From Campylobacter sp. (lineage in GTDB: Bacteria > Campylobacterota > Campylobacteria > Campylobacterales > Campylobacteraceae): a stretch of 8,677 nucleotides of DNA. The position numbers were made by a program, and so were the translations under genes. The notes beneath the pieces were generated by a model, which worked only from the letters and a program-made list of their open reading frames with translations, was not told the DNA's origin and did no database searches. Below are positions 7,715-8,677 of the stretch, piece after piece (the first letter of the stretch is position 1; every line of letters begins with the position of its first letter). The stretch is from contig JAFVMP010000134.1 of NCBI GenBank assembly GCA_017506845.1, positions 1-8,677 on the forward strand. Reading direction: 5' to 3'.

Positions 7715-8632
7715 ATGAAAAAATTTATCCATGTTGCAGCCGTTTTGGCTGCAACTTCTATATTTGCTGAAGTTTCAGTATTCGATGCAGGTAATATAAA
7801 TAAAGAAAATCCATATGGCCTTACAGAAAGTGAAAAGGTTTTATTAAATAATAAAAAAAAGGTAGATAGACTAGATCAAAATATAGGTTCAATGCAATCT
7901 GATGTGGCTCTAGCTCAGGAGAATATCGAAGGTGTTAAAAGCCTTTTAGATGGTATAAATCAGCGAATTTTAGCAATTGAAAGCAGAGTAACTCAGCTAG
8001 AAAATAGCCTAAATTTGCAAAAAACTACTACCGCCAAAGATATATCAAATTTAAAATCGCAGATCAAAGCAAATAAAACTAAGCATGATGAAGATGTTAA
8101 AAATATTACTAAAGCACTTGGTGAGCTAACTGCTTTAATAGATAGCAAACATCAAGAGACTTCAACTGTTCAGCCAAAAGCTCAAACAAAATCTGAAGAT
8201 AAAAAAGCTGTAAACAAAGAAGTTAAAGAGCAAACATCTCAAAATAAAGAGACAAAATCAAATTTAAAACTTGATGATATGCCAGCTTCTGAGATTTTAA
8301 TAATGGCTGATAAGGCCTATAAAGCTAAGGAATATAAAAAAGCTAGTGAGTGCTTCACTCATTTAATTAGTAAAAACTATAAGCCAGCCTACTCAAATTT
8401 TATGCTTGGCGAGATTGAATATTTTAACAAAAGCTATAAAACTGCCGTGCCATATTATGAAAAGAGTGTAGCAATTAGCCAAAAGGGTAATTATATGCCA
8501 AAGTTATTATATCATACGGCAATCAGTTTTGATAAGATAGGCGATACAAAAAGTGCTAATAAATTTTATAAAGCATTAAAGCAAGCCTATCCAGATAGTG
8601 CAGAGGCAAAAGCTGCGCCAAATAGAAAATAA
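7715..8632 (+). CDS. cpoB: Tol-Pal associated coiled-coil/TPR periplasmic protein CpoB (YbgF)
   Basis: Periplasmic accessory protein of the Tol system; in E. coli CpoB coordinates Tol-driven constriction with peptidoglycan synthesis. It has 305 residues, against 263 in E. coli. A Sec signal peptide (1-18, cleavage at IFA/EV) is followed by a motif with NPYGLTESEK (residues 32-41), a long heptad-rich coiled coil (about 42-145), a Lys/Glu/Gln/Thr-rich linker (about 146-187), and a TPR region (about 190-300) with repeats starting near SEILIMADKAYKAKEYKKA, YSNFMLGEIEYFNKSYKTA and KLLYHTAISFDKIGDTKSA. The ATG is the first possible start, since the codon before it is an in-frame TAA; it gives the signal peptide but has no Shine-Dalgarno. 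A strong hairpin lies in codons 7-14. The gene is 13 bases from pal and probably shares its transcript. Confidence 0.9.
   Translation: MKKFIHVAAVLAATSIFAEVSVFDAGNINKENPYGLTESEKVLLNNKKKVDRLDQNIGSMQSDVALAQENIEGVKSLLDGINQRILAIESRVTQLENSLNLQKTTTAKDISNLKSQIKANKTKHDEDVKNITKALGELTALIDSKHQETSTVQPKAQTKSEDKKAVNKEVKEQTSQNKETKSNLKLDDMPASEILIMADKAYKAKEYKKASECFTHLISKNYKPAYSNFMLGEIEYFNKSYKTAVPYYEKSVAISQKGNYMPKLLYHTAISFDKIGDTKSANKFYKALKQAYPDSAEAKAAPNRK
7733..7755 (+). promoter_or_regulatory. Perfect 9-bp hairpin within the cpoB signal-peptide codons
   Basis: GTTGCAGCC (7733-7741) is the exact reverse complement of GGCTGCAAC (7747-7755), with the 5-base loop GTTTT. It starts 18 bases after the A of the cpoB ATG. 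It is the strongest short hairpin I noticed in this AT-rich window. The downstream sequence is only moderately T-rich, so full termination is unlikely. It could tune cpoB translation or attenuate transcription after pal, or be a by-product of Ala-Ala codon pairs on both sides of Val-Leu. Confidence 0.6.
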
Positions 8633-8636
8633 TTTT

Positions 8637-8641
8637 AGGAG
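8637..8641 (+). promoter_or_regulatory. Ribosome binding site of the downstream gene
   Basis: AGGAG lies 6 bases before the ATG at 8648, in the 15-base gap after cpoB. It is a strong site and supports the ATG as a genuine start even though only ten codons are visible. Confidence 0.8.
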
Positions 8642-8647
8642 AGAGAT

Positions 8648-8677
8648 ATGTCAAAAGTTATTAAAATGTTTTATGAG
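8648..8677 (+). CDS. slyD: Start of a gene cut by the window edge, probably SlyD-type peptidyl-prolyl isomerase
   Basis: Only ten codons are present, reading MSKVIKMFYE, preceded by a strong Shine-Dalgarno. The protein cannot be identified from ten residues alone. In C. jejuni and H. pylori the gene next to the cpoB homologue is slyD, an FKBP-type prolyl isomerase and metal-binding chaperone, and the visible residues are compatible with the short strand that opens such proteins. The assignment is therefore by synteny and could be wrong if the gene order differs here. Confidence 0.6.
   Translation, partial: MSKVIKMFYE

Overview
The window comes from a low-GC member of the Campylobacterota and is most likely a Campylobacter. 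This rests on three things: the AT-rich codon use, the style of the proteins (for example the CDEWGSDEYN form of the Pal/Omp18 peptidoglycan-binding loop), and the gene order. The order atpA-atpG-atpD-atpC followed by tolQ/exbB-tolR/exbD-tolA-tolB-pal-cpoB-slyD matches what I recall of Campylobacter jejuni (Cj0105-Cj0115) and, in overall order, Helicobacter pylori. I cannot name the species. All genes are on the + strand.

Region 1 (1-4145) is the distal half of the F1Fo ATP synthase operon. It holds the F1 subunits alpha (missing its N-terminus at the window edge), gamma, beta and epsilon. All look intact, with the nucleotide-binding and catalytic motifs in place.

Region 2 (4146-7143) follows with no gap and encodes the inner-membrane and periplasmic parts of the Tol system: TolQ-like proton channel, TolR-like stator/plug, TolA-like energy transducer and periplasmic TolB propeller. 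The junctions are extremely tight: stop directly followed by start, stop directly followed by start, a 1-base overlap, and a 2-base gap. This suggests one transcript with coupled translation. Two of the four genes (tolQ, tolB) start with GTG.

Region 3 (7144-8677) opens with the only sizeable non-coding stretch, 75 bases. It contains an A/T-only imperfect inverted repeat running straight into a perfect extended -10 promoter. The genes behind it are pal (peptidoglycan-associated lipoprotein), cpoB (coiled-coil plus TPR periplasmic protein) and the first ten codons of a gene expected by synteny to be slyD.

Functionally, the ATP synthase couples proton flow to ATP. TolQ-TolR use the same proton-motive force to drive TolA, which reaches through the periplasm to TolB and Pal to hold and constrict the outer membrane, especially at division. 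CpoB links this machine to peptidoglycan synthesis. The window is core-genome and conserved; I see no mobile element, CRISPR, tRNA, rRNA or novel defence system. The observations worth a second look are small-scale: a perfect 9-bp GC-rich hairpin inside the cpoB signal-peptide codons of a gene with no Shine-Dalgarno, the A/T hairpin at the pal promoter, an in-frame epsilon/TolQ/TolR stop-codon chain, a Tyr in place of the functional His in the TolA membrane helix, and a triplicated T-rich 11-mer in the same helix.
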